Assembly (NCBI RefSeq): GCF_013371465.1
Contig: NZ_JABWDU010000008.1
Coordinates: forward strand, 186,001-250,000
Direction of reading: 5' to 3'
From: Ensifer oleiphilus
Lineage (GTDB): Bacteria; Pseudomonadota; Alphaproteobacteria; Rhizobiales; Rhizobiaceae
DNA length: 64,000 bases
The notes beneath the pieces were generated by a model that ran no database searches, was not told where the DNA came from, and saw only the letters and a program-made list of their open reading frames with translations. Every line of letters starts with the position of its first letter. The stretch's first letter is position 1. Below, piece after piece: positions 1 through 8,214 of this stretch. The translations under genes were made by a program, and so were the position numbers.

Positions 1-1
1 C

Positions 2-697
2 AGCGCGTTTTCGCCGGAGACGCCTGATGTGCATACGCTGGTCAACTGGAGCGGCTTTTCCGCGGCACCCGACTTCAGCTTCGTCGGCCAGATCGATCTT
101 GTCGGCGCCCTGAGCCTAATCTACGTGCCGTTCATCTTCGTCTTCCTGTTCACCAACTTCATCGAGGCGCTTTCGACCTTCCTCGGCCTGGCCGAAGCGG
201 CCGACCTCAAGGACGAACAGGGACTGCCGCGCAACATCAAGCAGTCCATGCATGTCGACGCCGTCGCCGCCTTGATCTCGGCACCGCTCGGCACCAGCCC
301 CGCCACCGTCTACCTGGAATCGGGCGCCGGCATCGCCCAGGGTGGTCGAACCGGGCTCGTCGCCCTCGTCGCCGGGCTGCTGTTCGTGCCGTTCCTGTTC
401 CTGTCGCCGCTCCTGTCGCTGGTGCCGGCCGTTGCCACCGCGCCGGTGCTGATCCTCACCGGCCTCTTCATGTCCGAGCCTATGAGCAAGATCCGTTGGA
501 CCGACCTAGACGAGGCGATCCCTGCCTTCCTCGCCATCGTGCTGATCCCGCTGACGTTCTCGATCACGCTCGGGCTGTCGCTGGCCATCATCGCCTATGT
601 GCTGATCAAGCTGGTCTGCGGCCGGGCGGGTGATGTAAAGCCGGTCATGTGGTTCGTCGCCCTGCTTGCGGCAGCGCTCGTCGCTCAGACCCAGTAA
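2..697 (+). CDS. NCS2/AzgA-type purine permease, C-terminal part (5' end outside window)
   Basis: This is the C-terminal part, about 231 residues, of a nucleobase:cation symporter of the NCS2 family, AzgA-like adenine/guanine/hypoxanthine branch. The frame is open from the window edge, so the true start lies upstream. Several hydrophobic segments alternate with short loops, and the stretch TNFIEALSTFLGLAEAADL followed by a loop holding SAPLGTSPATVYLESGAG is typical of the AzgA branch (the permease TS-S signature region). The protein should import purine bases across the inner membrane. The next gene is adenine deaminase in the same direction, so uptake of adenine and its conversion to hypoxanthine look linked. 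The exact purine specificity cannot be read from this fragment. Confidence 0.85.
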   Translation, partial: SAFSPETPDVHTLVNWSGFSAAPDFSFVGQIDLVGALSLIYVPFIFVFLFTNFIEALSTFLGLAEAADLKDEQGLPRNIKQSMHVDAVAALISAPLGTSPATVYLESGAGIAQGGRTGLVALVAGLLFVPFLFLSPLLSLVPAVATAPVLILTGLFMSEPMSKIRWTDLDEAIPAFLAIVLIPLTFSITLGLSLAIIAYVLIKLVCGRAGDVKPVMWFVALLAAALVAQTQ

Positions 698-704
698 CGC
701 CTCT

Positions 705-740
705 CGGCGCCCTTTTTCTCCAGACGGAAAAAGGGCGCCG
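705..740. terminator. Perfect 14-bp hairpin between permease and ade
   Basis: The arms 705-718 and 727-740 are perfect reverse complements with an 8-nt loop. Each arm contains a run of five T or A next to a GC block, so the hairpin could act in either direction. It lies between the permease stop at 697 and the adenine deaminase start at 769. It could terminate or attenuate transcription entering ade. Confidence 0.6.
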
Positions 741-768
741 GCATCGTCTCCATTCGAAGGAACCTGTC

Positions 769-2559
769 ATGCTTCAATCCTGGTCGAGGACCGCACCCGA
801 GCTTGTCGACGTCGCCATGGGCCGGACGCCTGCCGACCTCGTGATCCGCAACGGCAAATGGGTCAACGTCTATTCCGGCGAGATCATTCCGCACACCGAC
901 ATCGCCGTCAAAGCCGGTCGCTTCGCCTATGTCGGCGCCGACGCCAGCCATACGATCGGCGAAGGCACGAAGGTGGTCGATGCTGGCGGCCGCTATCTCG
1001 TGCCGGGGCTCTGCGACGCGCATATGCATGTCGAAAGCGGCCTCGTCACCGTCACCGAATTTGCCCGCGCCGTCATCCCGCACGGCACGACGACGATGTT
1101 CATCGACCCGCACGAGATCGCCAACGTGCTGGGCCTTGCCGGCGTCAAGCTGATGAACGACGAGGCGCAGAGCCTGCCGATCAACGTCTATGTCCAGGTG
1201 CCGAGTTGTGTGCCGAGCGCGCCCGGGCTCGAAACCGCCGGCGCCGAGCTTTCGGCCAAGGATGTGGCCGAAGCCCTGAGCTGGCCGAATATCATCGGCC
1301 TCGGCGAGATGATGAACTTCCCCGGTGTCGCCTTCAATGATGCGAAGATGGTGGCCGAGATCGCGGCCACCCAGGACGCGGGGCTGACTGTCGGCGGACA
1401 CTACGCCTCGCCGCATCTCGGTCGCGAGTTTCACGCTTACGCCGCCGGCGGCCCGGCCGACGACCATGAGGGAACGACCGTCGAGGATGCAATCGCCCGC
1501 GTCCGCCAAGGCATGCGCGCCATGCTTCGGCTCGGTTCCGCCTGGTTCGATGTTGCAGCCCAGGTCAAGGCGATCACCGAGGCTGGCGTCGATCCGCGCA
1601 ACTTCCTGCTCTGCACCGACGACAGCCACTCCGGCACGCTCGTGCATGACGGCCACATGAACCGTGTGGTGCGCCACGCCATCGCGCAAGGGCTGAAGCC
1701 GATCACCGCCATCCAGATGGCGACACTCAACACCGCCCAGCACTTCGGCGTCGAGCGCGAACTCGGCTCGATCGCGCCCGGAAGGCGCGCCGACTTGATC
1801 ATCACATCGGACCTTGCAGCCCTGCCGATCGAGATGGTGTTTGCGCGCGGTGAATTGCTGGCGGATTCCGGCGCTTTGGTGCGCGACATCCCGCCCTTCA
1901 TCTATCCCGCGAGTGCCCGCGATACGGTACATCTCGGCAAGACGCTGAAAACAGGCGACTTCGACATCGGCCTCAACTCCACCGAAAATCGCGCGCGCGT
2001 CCGGGTGATCGGCGTCGTCGAAAACCAGGCGCCGACGCGGGCGCTCGAGGCAGAGCTTTCGGCCGCAGGCGGCATCATCGAGATGGACCGTGCAAACGAT
2101 GTCTGCCAGATCGCATTGGTGGAGCGCCATCGCGGCACCGGCGACGTCGTCAACGCCTTTGTTTCGGGCTTCGGCTACGACAGCGACTGCGCCGTTGCCA
2201 GCACCGTTGCCCATGACAGCCACCACATGATCGTCGTCGGCACCAACAAGGCAGACATGGCCAAGGCCGCCAACCGCCTGCACGAAGTCGGTGGCGGCAT
2301 CGTCGTGATCAAGGACGGCGAGGAGCTTGCCCTGGTCGAGCTGCCGGTCGCAGGGTTGATGTCGGACCAGCGCGCCGAGATCGTGGCCGACAAGGCCGCG
2401 GCACTGGTCGAGGCGATGCGCGTCTGCGGCTGCCGCCTGAACAATGCCTACATGCAGCACTCGCTGCTGGCGCTCGTCGTCATCCCCGAACTGCGCATCT
2501 CCGACAAGGGCCTGATCGACGTCAGGACCTTCGAAAAGGTCGACGTCGTCATTTCGTAA
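769..2559 (+). CDS. ade: Adenine deaminase
   Basis: The predicted 596-residue protein is an adenine deaminase of the amidohydrolase superfamily, converting adenine to hypoxanthine and ammonia with a two-metal centre. The early metal-binding motif HMHVESG follows PGLCDA at about residues 80-90, and GLGEMMNFPGV, HYASPH and CTDDSHS follow in the expected order. The C-terminal half holds the family-specific domain with GGGIVV and the DQRAEIVADKAAAL region. The length matches the family. The start at 769 is chosen because GAAGG lies 8 bases upstream and the protein then begins with the usual MLQSWSRTAPELVDVA; the longer frame upstream runs through the hairpin. With the preceding permease it forms a purine salvage/catabolism pair. 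Confidence 0.93.
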   Translation: MLQSWSRTAPELVDVAMGRTPADLVIRNGKWVNVYSGEIIPHTDIAVKAGRFAYVGADASHTIGEGTKVVDAGGRYLVPGLCDAHMHVESGLVTVTEFARAVIPHGTTTMFIDPHEIANVLGLAGVKLMNDEAQSLPINVYVQVPSCVPSAPGLETAGAELSAKDVAEALSWPNIIGLGEMMNFPGVAFNDAKMVAEIAATQDAGLTVGGHYASPHLGREFHAYAAGGPADDHEGTTVEDAIARVRQGMRAMLRLGSAWFDVAAQVKAITEAGVDPRNFLLCTDDSHSGTLVHDGHMNRVVRHAIAQGLKPITAIQMATLNTAQHFGVERELGSIAPGRRADLIITSDLAALPIEMVFARGELLADSGALVRDIPPFIYPASARDTVHLGKTLKTGDFDIGLNSTENRARVRVIGVVENQAPTRALEAELSAAGGIIEMDRANDVCQIALVERHRGTGDVVNAFVSGFGYDSDCAVASTVAHDSHHMIVVGTNKADMAKAANRLHEVGGGIVVIKDGEELALVELPVAGLMSDQRAEIVADKAAALVEAMRVCGCRLNNAYMQHSLLALVVIPELRISDKGLIDVRTFEKVDVVIS

Positions 2560-2573
2560 ACCTGCCCAAAGCA

Positions 2574-2600
2574 ATCGACCGCCCTTATGGGGCGGTCGAT
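2574..2600. terminator. Hairpin terminator after ade
   Basis: The arms 2574-2584 and 2590-2600 form a perfect 11-bp stem with a 5-nt loop. The hairpin is 15 bases after the ade stop and just ahead of the convergent serine hydrolase gene, so it probably works for both strands. A short T-containing tail follows. Confidence 0.75.
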
Positions 2601-2636
2601 ATCTGATTTCGGCAGCGTCAGGGGATGTACGGCAGC

Positions 2637-3770
2637 CTAGCCGTCCAGGATGATGCCGATTGCCCGATCGAGCACCTGGTGCAGACCGCTCGCGTAGAAG
2701 GACATCCGGTAGCCCGAACCGACATTGCTGGTCATCGCGATCGTCAGGCCCGAATTCGGCTCGTGCTGCATGACGGTGACGTAGCCGGGAATGCTGCCCT
2801 GATGGCCATAGACGAGCCGATCCGCGTAGCTGCTCTGAAACAGCCCCGCCCCGGTCTCGCGCATCCGCGTGCCGGGAAAGCTGACGCTGACGCGGCTTTC
2901 GCTCATCTCCCGGAATATGTCGTCCGTCAACAATTGGCCGCCAAAGAGCGCGCGCATGAAGGCGACCATGTCGCTGGGCGTCGAAACCATGTCTCCACAG
3001 GCATAGGCGGCCGTGAACGGGAAGGAATCCGAGGAATCCTGCAGCGCGTCGGAATAGGGAAGCACGCCGTCCATGCGCCACATCTCGGCACCGGCCGCGA
3101 TACCCGCCCCTGCTGCCGCCACAGGCGGCGGCCGGTGGTAGTAGCCGCGCACCATGCGTTCCCCAGGGAAGCTTTCGGTCGCGGGCGACCAGGTGTTTTC
3201 GAGCCCGAGCGGCTCGAGCACCTGTTGACGGACATAGGCGCCGAGCGACTGACCGGTGACCGCTTCGATCAGCATGCCGGCCAGCACGTAGCCGGTGTTG
3301 TTATAGACGGCCGGGCCGCCGGGCGCAGTCTGTCCGCCGACCTGAAAGGCGAGATCCACGAGTTCCGCCGGCGTCCAGATGCGATCCGGCGTCATCGGGA
3401 TGTCGTACTCGAATTCCGGCAGCCCACCGCGATGGTTGACGAGTTGACGCACGGAAATCGTCGACGCCCCCGGCAGATCCGGAAACCAGCGCGAGATCGG
3501 GCTCCCAAGATCGACCGCACCGCTTTCGGCCAGCCGCATCAGGGCGGCAACGATGAACGTCTTCGTGCAACTGCCGATCTTGAACAGTTGTGTCGGCGAA
3601 ACCGAAATGCCCCGCGCCCGATCGGAAAGCCCCGACGTCAAGGTCACGGTTTCGCCATCGCTCTTCGAGAAGGCCAGGGAAACCCCGACTGCACCCTCGT
3701 TGGTGTAGCCTCCAAGCAGTCGGCTCAGGTCAGCAAGCCTGGCGCTGTCACTGACTGTCATCTCGTCCAT
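2637..3770 (-). CDS. Serine hydrolase, class C beta-lactamase/PBP-like fold
   Basis: This 377-residue protein belongs to the beta-lactamase superfamily (Pfam Beta-lactamase; EstB and D-aminopeptidase relatives). The nucleophile motif SxxK is seen as SCTK in KIGSCTKTF near residue 68. The second motif YxN is YNNTGY, and HQGSIPG near the C-terminus fits the HxG/KTG motif. No signal peptide is visible, so a cytoplasmic esterase or peptidase is more likely than a secreted antibiotic-resistance enzyme. The start at 3770 is preceded by GGAG within the tail of a short upstream reading frame; a second ATG at 3761 is possible. The substrate is unknown; the FAD amine oxidase upstream may share its transcript. 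Confidence 0.85.
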   Translation of the reverse strand: MDEMTVSDSARLADLSRLLGGYTNEGAVGVSLAFSKSDGETVTLTSGLSDRARGISVSPTQLFKIGSCTKTFIVAALMRLAESGAVDLGSPISRWFPDLPGASTISVRQLVNHRGGLPEFEYDIPMTPDRIWTPAELVDLAFQVGGQTAPGGPAVYNNTGYVLAGMLIEAVTGQSLGAYVRQQVLEPLGLENTWSPATESFPGERMVRGYYHRPPPVAAAGAGIAAGAEMWRMDGVLPYSDALQDSSDSFPFTAAYACGDMVSTPSDMVAFMRALFGGQLLTDDIFREMSESRVSVSFPGTRMRETGAGLFQSSYADRLVYGHQGSIPGYVTVMQHEPNSGLTIAMTSNVGSGYRMSFYASGLHQVLDRAIGIILDG

Positions 3771-3775
3771 TCTAC

Positions 3776-3925
3776 TTACTCCGTGATATCGACGTTGGCG
3801 AAATTCTGGCGGCCAAGGGCGTCGAGCGGGATTGCCGATGCGGCGCGGTGCGCGGCATCAGCCGGGCGGACGTCAGAGCAAACGCTCCTGCTCGCCCTGG
3901 TGTCGATGCCGCCGCGGGTGTCTCC
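3776..3925 (-). pseudogene. Short open frame, possible 3' remnant of a gene
   Basis: Between the serine hydrolase and the FAD oxidase the minus strand carries a 49-codon frame with no clear start that ends 5 bases before the hydrolase ATG. Its last residues are AIPLDALGRQNFANVDITE, which read like a natural protein C-terminus, and its stop region supplies the hydrolase ribosome-binding site. I do not recognise the family. It may be the tail of a deleted gene or chance coding. Confidence 0.25.
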
Positions 3926-3966
3926 TCACCGCATCGGCGACGTTTCTGGTCTCCTAATCTGCCTAG

Positions 3967-5142
3967 TCATTGCCCGACCGTGGAAAGCGTTGATGTGTGG
4001 GCCGCCTCGAGAAATCGACCGGGCGCCAGCGCGTCGAACACGACGCCGAGGGCAGCGATATCCTCAGGCATCGCGGCATCGCGAAGCAGCACAGAGGCGA
4101 TCCGCGCGAGCGTGAGCGAAACTTGAAAACCATAACCGCCCTGACCGCCGAGCCAGAAAAACCCGGGAAGGCGCGGGTCGAAGCCGACGACAGGGGTGCG
4201 GTCCGGCGCGAAAGTGCGCAATCCGGCCCACGGCCTTTGCGGGCGACCTATGTGAAGGTCCGTCGCCTGCTCGATCCGGTCGACGGCAGTCGCAACGTCG
4301 ATATCCTCAGGGTAGGCATCGCAGGGCGGCGTGTCCGTTTCGTCGGCCAGCGAGCCGATCAGCTTTCCGGCATCCGGCTTGAAGTAGAAACGCTCATGCA
4401 GGTCGACGGCCAAAGGCCATCGGCGCGCGTCGAGCCCCGGAGGCGGATCGAACATAAAGGCAGTGCGTCGCTTGGGCGCAAAGCCGAGCCCGGCCAGCCC
4501 CGCCCGCTCACCGATCACATCGACCCAGGCGCCGGCCGCGTTGACGACCATGTCGGCCTCATGGGAGCCAGCCGTGGTCACCACCTGAAAGCGGCCGGAC
4601 GTGCGGGAAATCTCCAGCACTTCCTCTCCGGAGAGGACAGTTCCGCCACGTGTCTTCAACGACGCGGCACAGGCATACACCATCTTGCCGGTGTCGATAT
4701 CGAGAGCACCGGGCTCATAGACGCCGCCGCAGGTCGTGTCGGTGCGGATGACCGGAATGAGGGCATTGACTTCCTCTCCCGAAATTCGGCGAACGCTCGG
4801 CACCAGCGCCCGGTACTTCTGCGCCAGTTCGTCGACGATCTCATCGTCATCGCGACCGCCGAAATGCACCGCGCCACGCACATGCTCGGCAAAGCCGCCA
4901 TCGACGATGGCTGGTCGGCTGGCAACAGACAGCGCCCGCACGATCGCGTTGCCGTAGGTCTCGGTAAACAAAGCCGCTGAGCGACCGCTCGAATGATAGC
5001 CGAGATGGGCCTCGCGCTCGATCAGCGTCACCGATGCCCATTGCTGGACGGCAGCGGCGACCGAAAGCCCGGCGATACCGCCGCCAATGACAATCACTTT
5101 GGGAGAAGAGGATCCTGAACGCATAGGTGTTGGTAAAATCAT
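3967..5142 (-). CDS. FAD-dependent D-amino acid/glycine oxidase-like oxidoreductase (DAO family)
   Basis: This protein of 391 residues has an N-terminal FAD-binding Rossmann motif, VIVIGGGIAGLSV, starting near residue 16, followed by the DAO-fold region and a C-terminal GG-rich motif (WLGGQGGYGFQ) typical of D-amino acid dehydrogenases, glycine oxidases and related soluble flavoenzymes. It should oxidise a secondary or primary amine or amino acid to the imino product. The start at 5142 gives a slightly extended N-terminus; an internal ATG at codon 7 would begin closer to the FAD motif. It reads toward the serine hydrolase gene with a 196-bp gap. The substrate cannot be deduced. Confidence 0.85.
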   Translation of the reverse strand: MILPTPMRSGSSSPKVIVIGGGIAGLSVAAAVQQWASVTLIEREAHLGYHSSGRSAALFTETYGNAIVRALSVASRPAIVDGGFAEHVRGAVHFGGRDDDEIVDELAQKYRALVPSVRRISGEEVNALIPVIRTDTTCGGVYEPGALDIDTGKMVYACAASLKTRGGTVLSGEEVLEISRTSGRFQVVTTAGSHEADMVVNAAGAWVDVIGERAGLAGLGFAPKRRTAFMFDPPPGLDARRWPLAVDLHERFYFKPDAGKLIGSLADETDTPPCDAYPEDIDVATAVDRIEQATDLHIGRPQRPWAGLRTFAPDRTPVVGFDPRLPGFFWLGGQGGYGFQVSLTLARIASVLLRDAAMPEDIAALGVVFDALAPGRFLEAAHTSTLSTVGQ

Positions 5143-5145
5143 TTT

Positions 5146-5173
5146 CTGATACGGTCAATATTTAGCGTATCGG
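5146..5173. promoter_or_regulatory. Inverted repeat upstream of FAD oxidase, possible operator
   Basis: CTGATACG at 5146-5153 and CGTATCGG at 5166-5173 form an inverted repeat with one mismatch and a 12-bp AT-rich spacer. It sits immediately upstream of the minus-strand gene starting at 5142, where a repressor would block initiation. No regulator gene for it is adjacent. Confidence 0.4.
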
Positions 5174-5395
5174 AAAATTATTCGCACTTGTTGCGGGACG
5201 GCCCGCGAGGGCGCGGCAGACGTGCTGCACACCTGCTCGGGCGTCGACCCCACATTGGAAAGACGCTGCTCAACATCACCGAGCGCCGGGGCGGACCGGC
5301 CAGTTGCGCTCGGCGCTTCCTCCCTTTCCGTGCAGACATTGGCCGGAGAGCCCCGCATTCAGTTCGTGGCCGATTTGATGCGCAATCCGTCCTAA
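5150..5395 (+). pseudogene. Degenerate plus-strand frame in the 5143-5474 intergenic region
   Basis: The 332-bp gap between the FAD oxidase and the TDT carrier contains a plus-strand frame without stop from 5150 to the TAA at 5393. It has no plausible start with a ribosome-binding site. The last residues, VQTLAGEPRIQFVADL then MRNPS, look protein-like, while the upstream part does not. It may be a decayed gene end. I see no recognisable domain, and chance coding in GC-rich DNA is possible. Confidence 0.2.
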
Positions 5396-5439
5396 ATCAT
5401 CCTATAAGCACTATTCATGCCAAAACAGGTTTCCCTTAT

Positions 5440-5471
5440 ATTCTCCGGTAACGACACCCGAAGCGGAGAAT
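5440..5471 (+). promoter_or_regulatory. Inverted repeat that could cover the ribosome-binding site of the TDT gene
   Basis: ATTCTCC at 5440-5446 pairs perfectly with GGAGAAT at 5465-5471, and the latter contains the GGAG ribosome-binding site 6 bases before the ATG at 5475. If transcription starts upstream of 5440 the RBS could be occluded. This is a simple observation; no ligand or factor is implied. Confidence 0.35.
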
Positions 5472-5474
5472 GTC

Positions 5475-6473
5475 ATGTCGAACACCGGAATACTCGACGA
5501 CGCCCCGGTCACGCCCGCACGCCGTCACACGATTGCCAACCTGCCGATCAATCTCTTTGCCTCGGTCATGGGACTAACGGGCCTCAGCCTGGCTTGGCGC
5601 GAAGCCGTGAAAGTCATCGCCATTCCCGCCATTCCCGGAGAACTCATCGGCTGGTTCGCCGCAGTCACCTTCATCATGCTCGCCATCGGCTACGCCACGA
5701 AATGGGCTCGCCACCCCGATGTGGTTGCCACGGAATTCCACCATCCCGTCCAAGGCAACTTTTTCGCCACCGTCGCCGTCGGACTGTTGCTTCTGTCGGC
5801 TTTCTTCGACCGCTATAGCGCGGCAGTCAGCCAGGCCGTCTGGATCATCGGGCTCATCCTGACCTTTGCGCTCGCCTATCTGGTTGCCACGCGGTTTCTG
5901 ATCTTACGTGAGAACGCCGAACACACGCTGCCACCACTGCTAATCCCGGGGGTTGCCACGCTCGACATCGCCGTAACCGGCAAGGCCATGCCCTTTGCCT
6001 GGGCCCATGAGATCAACCTGTTCGCCTTCGCCGTCGGCAGCGTCATCGCCGGCATCTTCGTCACTCTGATCTTTGCCCGGTTACGGCACCACGATCCCCT
6101 GCCGCTGGCTGCCCGGCCGTCGATGATGGTGCTCGTCGCTCCGTTTGCCGTCGGCTTCCTCGCCTATACCAATCTCACCGGCGCCGTGGACATGCTGGCC
6201 AGTGTGCTCTTCTATTTCGCCTTCTTCCTGATGCTGGTGTTGTCACCGATCGTGTTTCGTAGCCATGTTCCCTTCAGCGTCGCCTGGTGGGCTATCAGTT
6301 TTCCGCTCGCAGCCTTCTCGATCGCCTTTTTCCGCTATGCCGACGCCGCCGGAACGGAATTGCTTCGCGCCCTCGCCATCGCCATGTTCGCCTTTCTCAC
6401 GGGGGCTATCGGTGTTGTTTTCGCGAGGACAGTGATCGAGGTTTTGTCGGGGAAGCTGTTTCGGGTGCCATGA
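5475..6473 (+). CDS. TDT/TehA-SLAC1 family membrane carrier
   Basis: The 332-residue product is a membrane protein of the tellurite-resistance/dicarboxylate transporter (TDT) family. It begins with NLPINLFASVMGLTGLSLAW, the hallmark N-terminal segment of TehA/SLAC1 carriers, and shows about ten hydrophobic segments separated by short loops, with the expected family length. It probably moves an anion or a dicarboxylate, malate or sulfite, or helps with tellurite tolerance; the sequence does not decide between them. The following AraC-type gene overlaps its stop, so the two are co-transcribed. The RBS is GGAG within a possible hairpin. Confidence 0.85.
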   Translation: MSNTGILDDAPVTPARRHTIANLPINLFASVMGLTGLSLAWREAVKVIAIPAIPGELIGWFAAVTFIMLAIGYATKWARHPDVVATEFHHPVQGNFFATVAVGLLLLSAFFDRYSAAVSQAVWIIGLILTFALAYLVATRFLILRENAEHTLPPLLIPGVATLDIAVTGKAMPFAWAHEINLFAFAVGSVIAGIFVTLIFARLRHHDPLPLAARPSMMVLVAPFAVGFLAYTNLTGAVDMLASVLFYFAFFLMLVLSPIVFRSHVPFSVAWWAISFPLAAFSIAFFRYADAAGTELLRALAIAMFAFLTGAIGVVFARTVIEVLSGKLFRVP

Positions 6474-7441
6474 TGTCAAAGATCAATGTTGCGATTCTGG
6501 CGATGCCGGGCGTCCAGCTCTTGGATGTCGTCGGGCCATCGGATGTCTTTGCGGAGGCGAACCGCCAGAGCGGCACCGACTTCTATTCGGTGGCCGTCGT
6601 TGGGCTGGACGAACACCCGATCCGCGGTACGTCGGGCGTTCGGCTGTTGCCGGACCGCACGATCGACTGTTCACCCGATGATTTTCACACCCTGCTTGTC
6701 GCCGGTGATCCACTGATCCAGACACGCCCGATCCCCGAACGGGTACTCGCTTGGGTGAAGGCTGCATCGGAGGGGCCGGAGCGGCTTGGCTCCGTCTGCT
6801 CCGGTGCGTTTGTCCTCGGCGAAGCCGGACTGCTGAACGGGCGCCGGGCGACGACGCACTGGTCGCAGGCAGCCGAGTTTGCCCGGCGGTTTCCCGACGT
6901 GAAGCTGGAGCCCAACCGCATCTTTACCCGTGACGGCAACATCTGGACCTCAGCCGGAGTGACGGCTGGCATCGATCTCGCGCTTGCCATCGTCGAAAAG
7001 GATCTTGGCCCTGATATCGCACTGAAAGTGGCGCGCGAGCTCGTGGTCTTTCTCAAGAGGCCCGGCGGACAGTCGCAGTTCAGCACCCATTTGGCGACGC
7101 AGATCGCCCAGCGCACGCCGATCCGGTCCGCCCAGGAATACATCGCCGACAATCTGGCGGCCGACCTGTCGGTGGCATCGGTAGCAAGGCGGGCCGGCAT
7201 GAGCGCACGCAACTTTGCCCGGCAGTTCAAGCAGGAAGTGGGCATCACGCCCGGCGACTACGTGGAATCGATGCGACTGGAGGCGGGCCGGCGCCTGGCC
7301 GAGGAAACTGAAACGCCGATGAAGAAGATCGCCCGCGATCTTGGTTTCAACGACGACGTGGCGTTCCGCCGAGCGTTCGCCCGCAAGTACGGCGTGTCGC
7401 CCGTCGCCTACCGCAGATCCTTCGGCGGCGGTATGGGGTGA
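6470..7441 (+). CDS. GlxA-family transcriptional regulator (DJ-1/PfpI domain plus AraC HTH)
   Basis: The protein of about 323 residues has an N-terminal DJ-1/PfpI amidotransferase-like domain (residues about 5-170, with GSVCSGAFVLGEAGLL containing the nucleophile-elbow Cys) and a C-terminal AraC-type double helix-turn-helix (about 225-320, with MSARNFARQFKQEVGITPG). This architecture defines the GlxA/FtrA regulators, which usually control amine or amino acid catabolic genes or transport. The start at 6470 overlaps the carrier stop codon; the ATG at 6473 is an alternative. Likely targets are the co-transcribed TDT carrier or a metabolic gene elsewhere. Confidence 0.88.
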   Translation: MMSKINVAILAMPGVQLLDVVGPSDVFAEANRQSGTDFYSVAVVGLDEHPIRGTSGVRLLPDRTIDCSPDDFHTLLVAGDPLIQTRPIPERVLAWVKAASEGPERLGSVCSGAFVLGEAGLLNGRRATTHWSQAAEFARRFPDVKLEPNRIFTRDGNIWTSAGVTAGIDLALAIVEKDLGPDIALKVARELVVFLKRPGGQSQFSTHLATQIAQRTPIRSAQEYIADNLAADLSVASVARRAGMSARNFARQFKQEVGITPGDYVESMRLEAGRRLAEETETPMKKIARDLGFNDDVAFRRAFARKYGVSPVAYRRSFGGGMG

Positions 7442-7507
7442 GAAAAGCTGGCGCAATTGTGCAATACCGGGGGTGGTTGACGGCAGTGAATTACAAGCAT
7501 ATTGATC

Positions 7508-7524
7508 AAATCATCCGATGACTT
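7508..7524. promoter_or_regulatory. GntR/FCD-type palindrome upstream of the GntR gene
   Basis: TCATC-C-GATGA at 7511-7521 is a perfect palindrome, extended to 7508-7524 with one mismatch. It is 10 bases before the GntR start. The form, two 5-bp arms around one base, resembles sites of FadR/FCD-type GntR regulators, so autoregulation is likely. Confidence 0.5.
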
Positions 7525-7533
7525 GATGAGTTT

Positions 7534-8214
7534 ATGATGCAACCCGTCAACCGTACCAATCTTGCAGACAGCGCCGCCGAAAACCTGCGCGCCGAAATCG
7601 TCAGTGGCCGCTGGGGCGTGGGCGACCGCATCCCGAACGAAACGGTGCTGACGGAGCTGTTGTCCGTCAGCCGTGGCACCGTACGCGAAGCCGTGCGCGT
7701 TCTGGTGTCCCAGGGTCTGCTCGACACCCGCCAGGGCTCCGGCACCTATGTTCGCTCGACGGTCGATCCGGCAGGCGCGCTCGACCGCGTCAAACGCGCC
7801 GGATTGCGCGACCAATGGGAGGCGCGCGCCGCCCTTGATGTCGAGGCGGCAAGACTTGCGGCTATCCGCCATACGCCGGCCGACCTCAAGCGCATGACCT
7901 TGTTACTTCAGGCGCGCGGTACAGTTGCCGATGGCGGCTACGAGGCTTTCGGCCAACGCGACATCGCCTTCCACAAGTCGATCGTCGAAGCTTCGGGCAA
8001 CCGCGCCATTGTCGGCCTCTACGACTTTTTCACCGCGTCCATCCTCGAAACCATTCATTCGACGCTCCAGGGCGACGTGCCGGAGCCGGATGACGAGGCA
8101 CACGCGGCCATCGTCACCGCAATCGCCACCGGCGACCCGGACCGAGCCGCAGCCGCGGTCCGCGCCTTCATGGCGCCGGTGCTGCGCGAACTCGACAGGC
8201 TTCTTTCGCAATGA
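7534..8214 (+). CDS. GntR-family regulator, FadR/FCD subfamily
   Basis: The 226-residue protein has an N-terminal winged helix (residues about 5-75; NETVLTELLSVSRGTVREAV and the RQGSGTYV wing) and an all-alpha FCD ligand-binding domain with the conserved metal-binding FHKSIVEASGN. FCD regulators respond to carboxylic acids or small metabolites. The next gene, an MFS carrier, overlaps its stop by ATGA, so it is the likely target together with this gene itself. A palindrome sits just upstream. The start is the first of two adjacent ATG codons. Confidence 0.9.
   Translation: MMQPVNRTNLADSAAENLRAEIVSGRWGVGDRIPNETVLTELLSVSRGTVREAVRVLVSQGLLDTRQGSGTYVRSTVDPAGALDRVKRAGLRDQWEARAALDVEAARLAAIRHTPADLKRMTLLLQARGTVADGGYEAFGQRDIAFHKSIVEASGNRAIVGLYDFFTASILETIHSTLQGDVPEPDDEAHAAIVTAIATGDPDRAAAAVRAFMAPVLRELDRLLSQ

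Noticed and set aside
685-3081. Long minus-strand open frame of about 800 codons opposite ade
   Set aside because: It has no recognised domain, is Arg/Ala/Asp-rich and covers a well-supported gene on the other strand; high GC makes such antisense frames common.
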